64,000 bases of DNA from Pseudomonas sp. LRP2-20 (lineage in GTDB: Bacteria; Pseudomonadota; Gammaproteobacteria; Pseudomonadales; Pseudomonadaceae), in contig NZ_AP025944.1 in the NCBI RefSeq assembly GCF_024349685.1, positions 2,114,001 through 2,178,000 of the forward strand. The letters run 5' to 3'. Position numbers and translations under genes: made by a program. The number at the start of each line of letters is the position of its first letter. Positions within the stretch are counted from its first letter, which is position 1. Of this stretch, positions 25,872-35,766 are shown piece after piece. Below the pieces are notes generated by a model. It worked only from the letters and a program-made list of their open reading frames with translations, had not been told where the DNA came from and did not search any database.

Positions 25872-26016
25872 GACCCGGAGCCGCCGGTGAAGTTGGCAGT
25901 GATTCTGTGGGAGCGGGCTTGTCCCGCGAAGAGGCCGGCCCATGCGATGGAGTTACCTGGCACGGGCTACGCCCGTGTTCGCGGGGCAAGCCCGCTCCCA
26001 CAAAGATCGCCTCTGA
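25872..26016 (+). repeat. Composite REP (BIME-like) element, near-identical to an inverted copy at 61697-61841
   Basis: Two REP hairpins (TGTGGGAGCGGGCTTGTCCC and GCGGGGCAAGCCCGCTCCCA) face each other around a central GGCCGGCC...CACGGGCTACGCCCGTG core. The 145 bases equal the reverse complement of 61697-61841 at 142 positions. Such elements are moved by RAYT transposases. They occupy the gap between a hypothetical gene and an ABC binding protein gene. Confidence 0.88.
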
Positions 26017-26157
26017 ACTTACAGGCAATCATGGGTCGAAGGCAGTGATCCTCGACCGACAGCTATCGACCCTTTGTTGACACTCGCAGGACCCTGCCTA
26101 TGGGGAAAGCAATGCAGGCGTTTCTGGCCGCATCCCGTAACAGTGCTGCGTTTGCAG

Positions 26158-26952
26158 TCAGCCCTTTGAATGCTCCAGTGGTGTCAGCCCGCTGTCCTTG
26201 ATCGCGGCGTCAGCTTGTGGTGATGCCAGGTAATCCAGAAGTGCCTTGGCTGCAGATTGGTGCTGGCTCTTGCTGACGACAGCGCCCGAATACAGGGTCA
26301 TCTTCTGCGCTTCAGCCGGGATCAGACCCACTATGTCGATGCCCTTTACTGGCTTGAGTTCACTCAGCTGCTGGAAGCCGATCTGTGCTTGGCCGCGAGC
26401 GATCACTGCGCCGACAGGCTCGGCAGGGATCATGTGAGCCTTGGCCTCGAACTGCTCACCGAGCTGCATGCGAGGGAACAGGGTCTTGGACAGGTAGACG
26501 CCGCTCGCGCTGTCGGAGTAGGCGACAGAGCTGCTGTTTTGCAGCACTGTGCGCAAGGCCTGCAGGGTGCTTATGTCGGGTTTCGGTTCGCCCTTGCGAA
26601 CGGCCATGGCGATGTAGGATTTGCCCAGATCCCTTCGGCTGGTCTTGTCGGCTTGACCGCTGGCGACCAGGTTGTCGAGCGCCGAACCTACCATCAGCAC
26701 GACATCCGCCTGCTCACCGCGGGCGAGCCTGTTGGGGACGGCCTGCGGGGTTTGCCCCATCGAAGGCGCGGCGAGAACATCCAGCTTCACACCATATTTC
26801 TTCTCATAAGCTGGCGCCACTTCCCGGATAGCGCCCATGATGCCGCCGGAACTCAGAACGGTCAGGGTTTGCTCACCGCCTTGTACAACGTCAGCAGCCG
26901 AGCAAATGAATGACGTGCTCAAGAGGGCGGCACAGGACAACATTCGAAGCAT
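26158..26952 (-). CDS. Orphan periplasmic substrate-binding protein (ModA-like fold)
   Basis: 264 residues with a signal peptide (LRMLSCAALLSTSFICSAA). LTVLSSGGIMGAIREVAPAY, LARGEQADVVLMVGSALDNL and YSDSASGVYL follow the pattern of molybdate/sulfate-type binding proteins. No permease or ATPase is next to it, so it either serves a distant transporter or acts in sensing. ATG at 26952 has GGAGG eight bases ahead. Isolated from the neighbouring genes by REP elements on one side. Confidence 0.75.
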   Translation of the reverse strand: MLRMLSCAALLSTSFICSAADVVQGGEQTLTVLSSGGIMGAIREVAPAYEKKYGVKLDVLAAPSMGQTPQAVPNRLARGEQADVVLMVGSALDNLVASGQADKTSRRDLGKSYIAMAVRKGEPKPDISTLQALRTVLQNSSSVAYSDSASGVYLSKTLFPRMQLGEQFEAKAHMIPAEPVGAVIARGQAQIGFQQLSELKPVKGIDIVGLIPAEAQKMTLYSGAVVSKSQHQSAAKALLDYLASPQADAAIKDSGLTPLEHSKG

Positions 26953-27148
26953 TGGCGCTTCCTCCACAGGTAAAAGCGCGAAATTTTACCGGTGCGAGGA
27001 GCAAGCTCGGGATTAATCAACTATTAAGAATGTTTTACATTGCGGTCTGCACATGGCGGATCGCCCACCGAGATCACCTCTGAGCCCGCTGGCAGCTTTT
27101 GACTGGCTGTGAAGGCCGATGCGCGGTGGCGGGCTTTTCCTCAGCCCG

Positions 27149-27856
27149 TCAAGCAGCGCCCTTGGCCTGTTGTTCCAGATGCACCTGCAATGTGGGGTCG
27201 ATCTGCAGTGCGCTGGCCAGTTCATCAAGGTACGCCCGCTCCGCATCCTGCTGGTCATCCACCAGCATCACGCTGGCCAGGTACATTTCCGCGGCCATCG
27301 CCGGGTCCTGTGCCGACCGCGCCACCTCGGCAGCATCGAGCGGCTTGCTGACTTCGTCATCCAGCCATTGCTGCAGTTGCGGGTCGCTGGTCTGGCGTTT
27401 GATTTCCGCGTAGATCAGCTGTTCTTCCTGTGCGTCGATGCGACCATCTGCCTTGGCGGCGGCAATCAGCGCACGCAGGATCGCGTGGCTATGATCCTCG
27501 GCCTCGGGCCCGGACAATTGATCGACAGTGCGCACCTCCTGTTGTGGCGCTGCCGCCTGGCTGCGTTGCCAGCTCTGGTAAGCCTGGAACGCCATCATGC
27601 CCAACGACGCCAGGGCCGCGTAATTGATGCCACCTGCCGAGCGACCCTGCGCAGAGCCACCAGCGCTGCCACCCCCCAAAAGGCCGCCCAACAACCCCCC
27701 CAGGCCATTGCCACCGCCCGTGCTGCTTGCGCCGCCGAGCAAACCGCCCAGCAAGCCGCCAAGGCCGTCTTGCGATGCCAGGCCGCCGCTGCCTGATTGC
27801 GCCTGCGAACCCTGGCCGGCCCGGAGTAACTGTTCGAGCAAATCACTGGTGTTCAT
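27149..27856 (-). CDS. DUF533 (TerB-like) protein
   Basis: 235 residues. The N-terminal 75 residues are very rich in Gly and Leu with GLGGLLGGLLGG repeats, likely flexible or membrane-associated. A hydrophobic helix (INYAALASLGMMAFQAYQSW) leads to a TerB-like helical domain (ILRALIAAAKADGRIDAQEE), which carries an Asp/Glu metal-type motif. The family includes E. coli YebE, of unknown envelope-stress-linked role. Confidence 0.8.
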   Translation of the reverse strand: MNTSDLLEQLLRAGQGSQAQSGSGGLASQDGLGGLLGGLLGGASSTGGGNGLGGLLGGLLGGGSAGGSAQGRSAGGINYAALASLGMMAFQAYQSWQRSQAAAPQQEVRTVDQLSGPEAEDHSHAILRALIAAAKADGRIDAQEEQLIYAEIKRQTSDPQLQQWLDDEVSKPLDAAEVARSAQDPAMAAEMYLASVMLVDDQQDAERAYLDELASALQIDPTLQVHLEQQAKGAA

Positions 27857-27949
27857 GGCTCTACCCTCGATCGGTAGTCGTTGCCCAGACCAGCAACGAT
27901 AGCCCCCTCGAAGCGAACCGCCATGACCGTCTGGCTGATGGCTATCGGC

Positions 27950-28858
27950 TCAGAACACCGACCACCCGATCCGCGAACTCAGCAACTCGAGCGCCGCCAT
28001 GCCCGCGTAGGAGTTGCCCGCCGCATTCAGCTCCGGCGACCACACGCACACGGTAAATTGCCCCGGCACGATCGCCACGATCCCGCCACCCACGCCACTC
28101 TTGCCCGGCAGGCCCACGCGGTAGGCGAAGTTCCCCGCTTCGTCATACAGCCCGCTGGTGGCCATGATCGAGTTCACCTGCTGGGTCTGGCGTCGGGTCA
28201 GGATCTGCTCGCCGCTGTGCTTGCAGAACCCGTCGTTGGCCAGGAAACAGAACGCCCGGGCCAGGTCCAGGCAGCTCATCTGCAGGGCGCAGTAGCTGAA
28301 GTAGCTGCGCAGCACCGTCTCGACTTCGTTATGGAAGTTGCCGAACGACTGCATCAGGTAAGCCATGGCCGCGTTGCGCGCGCGGAACTGGTATTCCGAA
28401 TCCGCGACGCGGGCGTCGATGGCAATGTGTGGGTTGCCCGACAGCCGTCGCACGAAATCGCGCATCGACAACGTAGGGGCGGCGAAGCGCGACTGGTTGA
28501 TATCGCAGATCACCAACGCGCCTGCATTGATGAAGGGATTGCGCGGGCGGCCGCGCTCGAACTCCAGCTGCACCAGCGAGTTGAACGGCTGGCCCGAGGG
28601 CTCGTGCCCAAGCCGCTCCCAGATGGCTTCACCGGAGTGGCCAATCGCCTGGACCAGGCTGAACACCTTGGAAATACTCTGCACCGAAAACGGTACCTGA
28701 GCGTCGCCTGCGCAGTAGTAACTGCCATCGTTGCCATACACGGCGATGCCCAGTTGCTGCGCCGGCACATCGGCCAGCGCAGGAATGTAGTCAGCCACTT
28801 TGCCCTTGCCGATCAAGGGGCGCACTTCGTCGAGAATCTCGTTCAACAGCGTTTGCAT
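27950..28858 (-). CDS. glsA: Glutaminase A
   Basis: 302 residues, the family length. The serine/lysine pair sits in [14 protein letters not shown], and [31 protein letters not shown] and RNAAMAYLM are conserved glutaminase blocks. It hydrolyses glutamine to glutamate and ammonia in the cytoplasm. The ATG at 28858 ([12 protein letters not shown]) matches the family start; another ATG at 28873 is possible and has GGGAG close ahead. Confidence 0.9.
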   Translation of the reverse strand: MQTLLNEILDEVRPLIGKGKVADYIPALADVPAQQLGIAVYGNDGSYYCAGDAQVPFSVQSISKVFSLVQAIGHSGEAIWERLGHEPSGQPFNSLVQLEFERGRPRNPFINAGALVICDINQSRFAAPTLSMRDFVRRLSGNPHIAIDARVADSEYQFRARNAAMAYLMQSFGNFHNEVETVLRSYFSYCALQMSCLDLARAFCFLANDGFCKHSGEQILTRRQTQQVNSIMATSGLYDEAGNFAYRVGLPGKSGVGGGIVAIVPGQFTVCVWSPELNAAGNSYAGMAALELLSSRIGWSVF

Positions 28859-28970
28859 GGAAGGCCCTGTCATCACTCCCCCAGGCGACGGCGAGGGGTA
28901 GCGTTTCAGACGCAGGCTCAGCACAACAGATCACACTTTCGCACCAAGCTGGCGCAGCTGGGCATGTGCA

Positions 28971-29873
28971 TCAGGTGTGTGTGGTCATCAACTCCATCAC
29001 CCAGTCGATGAATAGGCGCAGCTTGGCGCTGACGTGGCGATTGGGTGGGAATGCCAGGTACAGCGGCATCGGCGCCAGTTGCCAGTCTTCGAACAATGGC
29101 ACCAGCTCGCCGCTGGCCAGGTGCGGTTTGGCCATGTAGTGCGGTAGCCAGAGCACGCCCAGACCGGCAAGGCCGGCGGCGAGGTAGGCGTTGCCGTCGT
29201 CGACCGTCAGTGCCGAACGGCCCTGGACTTCGAGACGGTCATCGCCTTGTTGCAGCACCAGCGGCAGTGCCTTGCCCGTGCGGAACCAGAGATAGCCGAT
29301 GGTGCGGTGCTGGCCTTCTTCCAGTTCCCGTGGGTGCAGCGGCGTTCCGGCGCGCTGCAAGTAGCCTGGGGTGGCATAGACGCCGAGCTTGAGGTCGCCC
29401 ACATGCCGCGCCACCAGCGACTGGTCGGTGATCTCGCCACCGCGCACCACGCAGTCGACGTTTTCCTCGATGATATCGACGATGCGATCGCTCACGCCCA
29501 GGGTCAGCTGAATGTCCGGGTAGCGGGCATAGAAGCCGGGCAGGGCGGGTATCAGCAGCAGACGCGCCAGGGGGCTGGGCACATCGACCCGAAGGCGCCC
29601 GCGCGGTGCCGTCGAGGCGCTGGACAGGCTGGTCTCGGCGTCGTCGATGTCCGCCAGCAGGCGGATGACGCGCTCATAGTAGGCCGCACCATCGGCGGTG
29701 ACGTTGACCTTGCGCGTGGTGCGGTTGAGCAAGCGCACGCGCAGCCCGGCCTCCAGCTGCTGGACCAGCTGGGTCACGCTGGTCTTGCTCATGTTCAGGG
29801 TGTCGGCGGCCTTGGTGAAGCTGCCGGTTTCCACCACGCGGGCAAAGGCCTGCATCGCGTTGATACGGTCCAT
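28971..29873 (-). CDS. LysR-family regulator (TrxB/AaeR-like group)
   Basis: 300 residues from ATG at 29873. The helix-turn-helix reads SFTKAADTLNMSKTSVTQLV and the C-terminal half contains the usual LysR effector fold with LLLIPALPGFYARYPDIQL. It is divergent from the RidA gene over about 140 bases, so it may control that gene; no inducer can be inferred. Confidence 0.86.
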   Translation of the reverse strand: MDRINAMQAFARVVETGSFTKAADTLNMSKTSVTQLVQQLEAGLRVRLLNRTTRKVNVTADGAAYYERVIRLLADIDDAETSLSSASTAPRGRLRVDVPSPLARLLLIPALPGFYARYPDIQLTLGVSDRIVDIIEENVDCVVRGGEITDQSLVARHVGDLKLGVYATPGYLQRAGTPLHPRELEEGQHRTIGYLWFRTGKALPLVLQQGDDRLEVQGRSALTVDDGNAYLAAGLAGLGVLWLPHYMAKPHLASGELVPLFEDWQLAPMPLYLAFPPNRHVSAKLRLFIDWVMELMTTHT

Positions 29874-30014
29874 TTCAGGCCTCGCTCCGGTCGGGATTGT
29901 TTGGATTATACAAACAGTCATGACCAGCATTGCCCGTTTATCCGCTCGGGTGCGTTTTCTACAGTGGCTTCACCGTAACCAACGGGCCGCGACCGGCCCC
30001 ACTGGAGATTTGCC

Positions 30015-30407
30015 ATGACCCGCCAACGTGATGTGGTTTTCCCCCCTGACCGCCATGCCTTGTATGAGCTGCACCGCTATTCGCCGGCGATACGCTCCAA
30101 TGGCTTTCTGTTCGTATCCGGGCAGGTCGGCAGCCGCAAGGATGGCTCGGCCGAGCCCGACCTCGCGGCGCAGGTGCGCCTGGCCTTCACCAACCTCAAT
30201 GCGATTTTGGCCGCGGCGGGCAGCAGCTTCGCCGATGTGGTCGATACCACCATCTTCATGGTCGACCCCGCTGCCAGGTTCGAGACCCTCTGGGAAGTTG
30301 CCGCCGAGTTCTGGGGCGAAGCGCCTTACCCGACGGTGACCGCTATCGGCGTGACGTGGTTGTCCGGCTTCGACTTCGAGATCAAGGTGATCGCCCGGCT
30401 ACCCTGA
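30015..30407 (+). CDS. RidA-family protein
   Basis: 130 residues with the YjgF/RidA fold: SNGFLFVSGQVGSRKDG, QVRLAFTNLNAILAAAGSSF and VVDTTIFMVD. Members hydrolyse reactive enamines/imines or act in side-chain catabolism. The usual catalytic Arg region near the C terminus (PTVTAIGVTWL) lacks the RxxV-type Arg of RidA, so it belongs to a divergent Rid subgroup, possibly with another activity. Confidence 0.8.
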   Translation: MTRQRDVVFPPDRHALYELHRYSPAIRSNGFLFVSGQVGSRKDGSAEPDLAAQVRLAFTNLNAILAAAGSSFADVVDTTIFMVDPAARFETLWEVAAEFWGEAPYPTVTAIGVTWLSGFDFEIKVIARLP

Positions 30408-30566
30408 CGGGATCACTGCTTTCAGAAAGGCGCTGAGCCTGTATCAACGCACCCAAGTATCCCGCCAGCTAATAACGTTATGGCCGGCATCTGAATGTTG
30501 TATTTCATGTGCCTGAGCACGGCTGTTTAGCATCGTCGAAGTCTTCCTGTCGACGAGAACAACAAC

Positions 30567-32114
30567 GTGAACCTTGGAACGATCATTACCCGAAGCGCCC
30601 GCTACTGGCCGGACCACATCGCCGTGGCGGACAGCCAGTCGCGTGTGACCTACGCCCAGCTGGAGCGCCGCAGCAACCGCCTGGCCTCAGGGCTGGGCGC
30701 GTTGGGCGTGGCCAGCGGCGAGCATGTGGCGATCCTCGCGGCCAACCGTGTGGAGTTGGTAGAAGCCGAAGTGGCGCTGTACAAGGCGGCGATGGTCAAG
30801 GTGCCGATCAATGCGCGGCTGTCACTGGATGAAGTGGTGCGGGTGCTGGAAGACTCCTGCAGCGTCGCACTGATCACCGACGCCCGCTTTGCCCAGGCGC
30901 TGGCGACGCGGCGCGCCGAGTTGCCGCTGTTACGCCAGTTGATCGTGCTGGAGGGCGAGGGCGGTGACGTGGGTTATGCCGCGCTGCTCGAACGCGGCAA
31001 CGACGCCCCCCTGGGCCTGGACCCTGCCGACGATGCACTGGCCGTGCTGCACTACACCTCCGGCAGCTCGGGGGTGCTCAAGGCCGCCATGCTGTCGTTC
31101 GGCAACCGCAAGGCGCTGGTGCGCAAGAGCATCGCCAGCCCCACACGGCGCTCGGAACCGGGCGACGTCATGGCCCACGTCGGGCCCATCACCCATGCCA
31201 GTGGCATGCAGATCATGCCGCTGCTGGCGGTGGGCGCGTGCAACCTGCTGCTCGACCGTTACGACGACCGCCTGTTGCTCGAAACCATTCAGCGCGAACG
31301 GGTAACGCGGCTGTTCCTGGTGCCGGCGATGATCAACCGGCTGGTCAATTACCCCGGCGTCGAGCGCTTCGACCTGTCGAGCCTGAAGCTGGTCATGTAC
31401 GGCGCCGCGCCGATGGCGCCGGCACTGGTGAAAAAAGCCATCGAACTGTTCGGGCCGATTCTCGCGCAGGGTTACGGCGCCGGTGAAACCTGCTCGCTGG
31501 TGACGGTACTGACCGAGCAGGACCATCTGGTGGAAGACGGCGATTATCAGCGCCTGGCTTCCTGCGGGCGCTGCTATTTCGAGACCGACCTGCGGGTGGT
31601 CAACGAGGCGTTCGAGGACGTCGCACCCGGCGAGGTCGGCGAAATCGTGGTCAAGGGACCGGACATCATGCAGGGCTACTGGCGGGCCCCGGCGCTCACT
31701 GCCGAAGTGATGCGTGACGGCTATTACCTTACCGGCGACCTGGCGAAGGTCGATGCCCAGGGGTACGTGTTCATTGTCGACCGCAAGAAGGAAATGATCA
31801 TTTCCGGTGGCTTCAACGTCTACCCCAGCGAAGTGGAGCAGGTGATCTACGGCTTCCCCGAAGTGTTCGAGGTCGCGGTGGTCGGCGTGCCCGATGTGCA
31901 GTGGGGCGAAGCGGTGCGCGCGGTGGTGGTGCTCAAGCCCGGCGCCCAGTTGCAGGCCGACGAGCTCATCGAACGTTGCGGCCGTGCTCTGGCGGGGTTC
32001 AAGAAGCCGCGCGGCGTCGACTTTGTCAGCGAACTGCCAAAAAACCCCAATGGCAAGGTGGTGCGCCGCCTGGTCCGGGACACCTACTGGCAACACAGCG
32101 AACGTCGCATCTGA
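30567..32114 (+). CDS. Acyl-CoA synthetase (AMP-binding)
   Basis: 515 residues. The phosphate-binding loop is YTSGSSGVLKAA, the adenine motif is GYGAGETCSLVTV, the hinge is YYLTGDLAKVDAQGY then DRKKEMIISGGFNVYPSEVE, and the catalytic Lys lies in PNGKVVRRLV. It activates a carboxylic acid to its CoA thioester. The GTG at 30567 is the best start that keeps NLGTIITRSARYWPD; the ribosome binding site is weak. It begins a unit with an acyl-CoA dehydrogenase 15 bases downstream. Confidence 0.88.
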   Translation: MNLGTIITRSARYWPDHIAVADSQSRVTYAQLERRSNRLASGLGALGVASGEHVAILAANRVELVEAEVALYKAAMVKVPINARLSLDEVVRVLEDSCSVALITDARFAQALATRRAELPLLRQLIVLEGEGGDVGYAALLERGNDAPLGLDPADDALAVLHYTSGSSGVLKAAMLSFGNRKALVRKSIASPTRRSEPGDVMAHVGPITHASGMQIMPLLAVGACNLLLDRYDDRLLLETIQRERVTRLFLVPAMINRLVNYPGVERFDLSSLKLVMYGAAPMAPALVKKAIELFGPILAQGYGAGETCSLVTVLTEQDHLVEDGDYQRLASCGRCYFETDLRVVNEAFEDVAPGEVGEIVVKGPDIMQGYWRAPALTAEVMRDGYYLTGDLAKVDAQGYVFIVDRKKEMIISGGFNVYPSEVEQVIYGFPEVFEVAVVGVPDVQWGEAVRAVVVLKPGAQLQADELIERCGRALAGFKKPRGVDFVSELPKNPNGKVVRRLVRDTYWQHSERRI

Positions 32115-32129
32115 ACAGGGAGTATCACC

Positions 32130-33293
32130 ATGTATCAACCGAGTGCCAAGGCTGCACAGATCATTGAAGCGATCGAGGGGTTTGTCCGTGACCAGGTTCG
32201 CCCGCTGGAGCAGCAGGCTCAACTGGACTGGGCACGGCCGCATCCGCAGGCGGTGCTGCGAGAGGTATGGAAGCGTTCCAGCGAGCAAGGCCTGTACACG
32301 GTCATGCTGCCGGAAAGCATGGGGGGCGCCGGGCTGAACGTGGCCGACCTGTGCGCGGTGAAGGAGGCCACGGTGCTGACCGGCTCGATGCTCGCGCCGC
32401 ATGTGCTGGGCGAGCTGTCGGGGCCGCCCCGGGTCGGCCACCTGTTCAAGGTGGCCAGCCCCTACCAGGTCGAGGCTTTCCTCAAGCCGGTGTGCCGCGC
32501 CGAACGGGCCGTGTGCTTTGCCCTGACCGAAGCCGAGGCCGGTTCGGATGCCACCGCCATCCGCACCCAGGCCCGCCGCGACGGTGATCACTATGTGCTC
32601 AGCGGCAGCAAGCGTTACATCTCCGGTGCTACCTACGCCGACCTGGCGGTGCTGCTGGCGGTGACCGGGCCGGGCCAGGGCGCACAGGGCATATCGGCAT
32701 TTTTCGTCGACCTCAAGGCAGCAGGCGTGCGCATCGAGGGCGACTACTCGGTGATGTCCGGTGGCGGTGCCCATGCCGATATCCTGCTCGATGAGGTGCG
32801 GGTGCCGGCGGCCAACCTGATCGGTGAGGAGGGGCAAGGCTTCAAGCTGGCGATGGGGCGCATCACCCTCAACCGCCTGCTGCACTGTCCGACCCTGCTG
32901 GGGATGGCCGGCCTGGCCTTGAACCTGTCCATCGACCATGCACGCAGCCGCAAGCAGTTTGGCCAGCCGATCGCCATGTTCCAGGCGGTCAACCACATGA
33001 TCGCCGACATGGCCACCGAGCTGCACGCAGCACGCAGCATGGTGTACGCCACGGCCCAGGTGAACGACGCCGGGGGCGATATCCGCACCCAGGCGCCGAT
33101 GTGCAAGCTGTTTGTCTCCGAGGCCGCCTTCCGCATCGCCGACAAGGCGGTGCAGGTGCATGGTGGCGCGGGGTTGCTGCAGGGGCACCCGGTGGAGTGG
33201 ATTTTCCGTGCCACACGGATGATGCGTATCCTCACCGGCACCAGCGAGATCCAGCGCAACACCATTGCCAAAGGGGTACTGATGCCCGGTTGA
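32130..33293 (+). CDS. Acyl-CoA dehydrogenase lacking the usual catalytic glutamate
   Basis: 387 residues. CFALTEAEAGSDATAIRT binds the flavin side, and RKQFGQPIAMFQAVNHMIAD is the normal C-terminal helical block. The position that carries the catalytic Glu in medium-chain enzymes (YEGTxxIQ) reads ILTGTSEIQ here, and the alternative isovaleryl/long-chain position on helix G reads RITLNRLLHC without Glu. The RxxLHC pattern recalls ACAD10/11-like and LvaC-type proteins, which act on 4-hydroxy/4-phosphoacyl-CoA. It is paired with the acyl-CoA synthetase, and the MFS transporter gene follows after a hairpin. Confidence 0.85.
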   Translation: MYQPSAKAAQIIEAIEGFVRDQVRPLEQQAQLDWARPHPQAVLREVWKRSSEQGLYTVMLPESMGGAGLNVADLCAVKEATVLTGSMLAPHVLGELSGPPRVGHLFKVASPYQVEAFLKPVCRAERAVCFALTEAEAGSDATAIRTQARRDGDHYVLSGSKRYISGATYADLAVLLAVTGPGQGAQGISAFFVDLKAAGVRIEGDYSVMSGGGAHADILLDEVRVPAANLIGEEGQGFKLAMGRITLNRLLHCPTLLGMAGLALNLSIDHARSRKQFGQPIAMFQAVNHMIADMATELHAARSMVYATAQVNDAGGDIRTQAPMCKLFVSEAAFRIADKAVQVHGGAGLLQGHPVEWIFRATRMMRILTGTSEIQRNTIAKGVLMPG

Positions 33294-33299
33294 TCGACG

Positions 33300-33322
33300 G
33301 GCCGCTGCTGAGGCGGCCTTTT
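33300..33322 (+). terminator. Rho-independent terminator
   Basis: GGCCGC (33300-33305) and GCGGCC (33313-33318) form a stem around a seven-base loop and are followed by TTTT. It lies seven bases after the dehydrogenase stop. Confidence 0.75.
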
Positions 33323-33357
33323 CGTAACACTTCACAACAATAACAAGAGTACTTGCC

Positions 33358-34668
33358 ATGACTGCGGATCCTTCCCTGCCCAACCCCCGGACTGCCTGGC
33401 TGGTGGCCGCGCTGCTGGCGCTGCTGATGCTGGTCAACTTTCTCGACAAGGTGGTGATCGGCCTGGTGGCGGTGCCGATGAGCACCGAGCTGGGCCTGAC
33501 CGCCACCGAATTTGGCCTGATCGGCGGCGCTCTGCATTGGTTCTTCGCCATCTCCGCCGTGATCGGCGGCTTCCTGGCCAATCGCCGCCCCACCCGCACC
33601 TTGCTGCTGGGCATGGGCTTGTTCTGGGCACTGATCCAGCTGCCGATGCTGTTTGCCACTTCGCTGTGGGCCATCGTCGCCTGCCGCGTGCTGCTGGGCA
33701 TAGGTGAGGGGCCGGCATCCCCGGTTGCCACCCATGCGTTGTACAAGTGGTTCCCCAACGACCGGCGCAACTTGCCTGTGGCCCTGCTGCATGCTGGCAG
33801 TGCGATGGGCTTGCTGGTGGCCGGGGCGATGATCCCTTGGGTCAGCCTGCATTATGGCTGGCGCAGCAATTTCATCATTCTTGCGGTTATCGGCCTGGTC
33901 TGGTGCCTGCTGTGGTGGCGGCTGGGCCAGGAGGGCACCCTCGAGCGCCTGCGCGCCAGCCAGCTCAAGGCTGATGAGCCGGCAATCCCCTATGGCAGGC
34001 TGCTGAGTGACCCCAGTGTGCTGGGCAACTACCTGTGCCACTTCGCCGCCAACTGGTCATTGGCCCTGACCCTGACCTGGGTGCCCAGTTACCTGCAGGT
34101 GGGCTTGGGTATCGACCCGCTGCAGACCGGGCGCATCTTCGTCATGTTCGTGGTGGTGACCACGCCGCTGAGCTTGCTGCTGGCCTGGTTTTCCCAACGC
34201 CTCATGCGCCGTGGCCTGCCCTCGCGGGTGGCACGTGGCGTGTTCGTTTCGGTGTGCCTGATACTGGGCGGGCTGTTGTCGGCGTCGCTGATCCTGCGCG
34301 GGTTGAGCACTGGCGTACGGGTCGCCGCGCTGACCTTCAGCGGTGGCCTGGCCTTGGTCATGTATTCGGTGGGCCCGGCAATGCTCGCCGAGTTCACTCC
34401 AGCGGCCCAGCGCGGGGGCATTCTCGCCATGGGCAACGGCATCGCTTCACTGGCCGGGTTGGCAGCGCCGGTGGTGACTGGCGTGCTGGTGCAGGGCGCC
34501 GGTAGCGAACACCCGGCGGGGTACGCCCAGGGGTTCCTGGTATGCGGTGTGGTGCTGGTGGTGGCCGGGCTGGTCGGGCTGCTCACCTTGAACCCGCAAC
34601 GCACCCTGCAGCGCTTGGGTGAGCCGGTGGCAGGAGGCAAGCAGGCACGCGCTCAGACCGCCAGCTGA
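33358..34668 (+). CDS. MFS transporter (organic anion type)
   Basis: 436 residues, 12 predicted spans. LMLVNFLDKVVIGLVAVPM, GLIGGALHWFFAISAVIGGF, LLGIGEGPASPVATHALYKWF and NRRPTRTLLLGMGL (loop 2-3 signature) place it in the ACS/aromatic acid group. It is presumed to import the acid activated by the upstream synthetase. The 3' end overlaps the convergent LysR gene by 16 bases. Confidence 0.85.
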   Translation: MTADPSLPNPRTAWLVAALLALLMLVNFLDKVVIGLVAVPMSTELGLTATEFGLIGGALHWFFAISAVIGGFLANRRPTRTLLLGMGLFWALIQLPMLFATSLWAIVACRVLLGIGEGPASPVATHALYKWFPNDRRNLPVALLHAGSAMGLLVAGAMIPWVSLHYGWRSNFIILAVIGLVWCLLWWRLGQEGTLERLRASQLKADEPAIPYGRLLSDPSVLGNYLCHFAANWSLALTLTWVPSYLQVGLGIDPLQTGRIFVMFVVVTTPLSLLLAWFSQRLMRRGLPSRVARGVFVSVCLILGGLLSASLILRGLSTGVRVAALTFSGGLALVMYSVGPAMLAEFTPAAQRGGILAMGNGIASLAGLAAPVVTGVLVQGAGSEHPAGYAQGFLVCGVVLVVAGLVGLLTLNPQRTLQRLGEPVAGGKQARAQTAS

Positions 34669-35615
34669 ACACCCAGCACGGACTCCAGCGGCTCGGCCTC
34701 GCGGCCGATCAGTTCGCCGCGCCAGCGGCCACTGTTGACCAGGTCGATCAGCACGCCGCGTACCAGGTCGCGCAGGCACGCGGCGGCGAATGAAAGAGGC
34801 TTGTGCCGGGAGTGCGCCAAGGTGATGGTGCGGCTGATCCGCGGCTCGACGATGCGCCGCGCTGTGGTGGGTTCGAGCAGTTCGCTCAGCGGCGGCCAGT
34901 TGCTGATGGTCGCCGCCAGCCCGGCACGCACCAGGCTGGCGATGCCGGGCGCCGATTGTTGCTCATAGGTCGCTGCCAGCGGCACGCCAGCCTCCATGGC
35001 GGCTTGCTCGATGCGGCGGCGCAGGTGCAGGGCCCGCGGCGGCAGCACCAGCCGGGTGGCGGCGGCTTCGGCCAGGGTGATGGTGTCGGGGGCCCCCGGC
35101 GTTGCGGCACCGACCCAGTACAGCGCCTCGGTGAAGATCGGCTCGGCTTCGACATGGTCGAGTTCCTCGGCATTGGGCACCACGCCAAAGTCCACCTTGC
35201 CCAGTTCGATAGCCTGGCCGCCTTCGCGGCTGAGGCCATCCCACACCGTCAGGGTCACACCCGGGAAGCGTTGTTCGGCGCGCCTGACGATTTCCGGCAA
35301 CAGCAGGTCGGCGGCGGTGGCCGGGATGGAAATGGCCACGTGGCCCTTGGGGTCGCCGCGGCTGGATTTCAGCTCGTCCTTCACCGAGTCGAGTTTCTGC
35401 ACCACCTGGCGGGCCACCTCGTAAAGCTGGCGCCCTGCATCGGTCAGGGCAATGCCGTCGTGCTGGCGATCGAGCAGCTGCATTTCCAGCTCGCTTTCCA
35501 GCAGGCTGATCTGCCTGCTCAGGGCTGGCTGGGCGATGTAGGCGCGGCGCGAGGCAGAAGAGAAGCTGCCGGCTTCGACGATGGCGATCAGATAGCGGAG
35601 CTGTTTCAAGGTCAT
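34653..35615 (-). CDS. LysR-family regulator (Cbl/Nac-like)
   Basis: 320 residues from ATG at 35615 (MTLKQLRYLIAIVEAGSFSSA); the frame is open upstream to 35807 but the HTH begins here. SSASRRAYIAQPALSRQISL is the helix-turn-helix. It is convergent with the MFS gene and divergent from the DUF1329 gene, so either flanking unit could be its target. Confidence 0.87.
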   Translation of the reverse strand: MTLKQLRYLIAIVEAGSFSSASRRAYIAQPALSRQISLLESELEMQLLDRQHDGIALTDAGRQLYEVARQVVQKLDSVKDELKSSRGDPKGHVAISIPATAADLLLPEIVRRAEQRFPGVTLTVWDGLSREGGQAIELGKVDFGVVPNAEELDHVEAEPIFTEALYWVGAATPGAPDTITLAEAAATRLVLPPRALHLRRRIEQAAMEAGVPLAATYEQQSAPGIASLVRAGLAATISNWPPLSELLEPTTARRIVEPRISRTITLAHSRHKPLSFAAACLRDLVRGVLIDLVNSGRWRGELIGREAEPLESVLGVQLAV

Positions 35616-35766
35616 CGGAGCGGTTCCAAGGGGTATGCCGAGCTGATATGGGACGTATCCGAACACGTTATTTGTGGGGTTCGAAGCGCGGCTCCTAGTA
35701 TCCCCCTGAATGGGCTGGCCAAGGCAAGCCCTGGTCGAACGACAGAACAACAAGAGAATACGCCCG

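Noticed and set aside
30930..33770. 946-codon minus-strand frame across the ligase and dehydrogenase genes
   Set aside because: Composition is that of a reverse-strand shadow and the plus strand encodes two complete enzymes.
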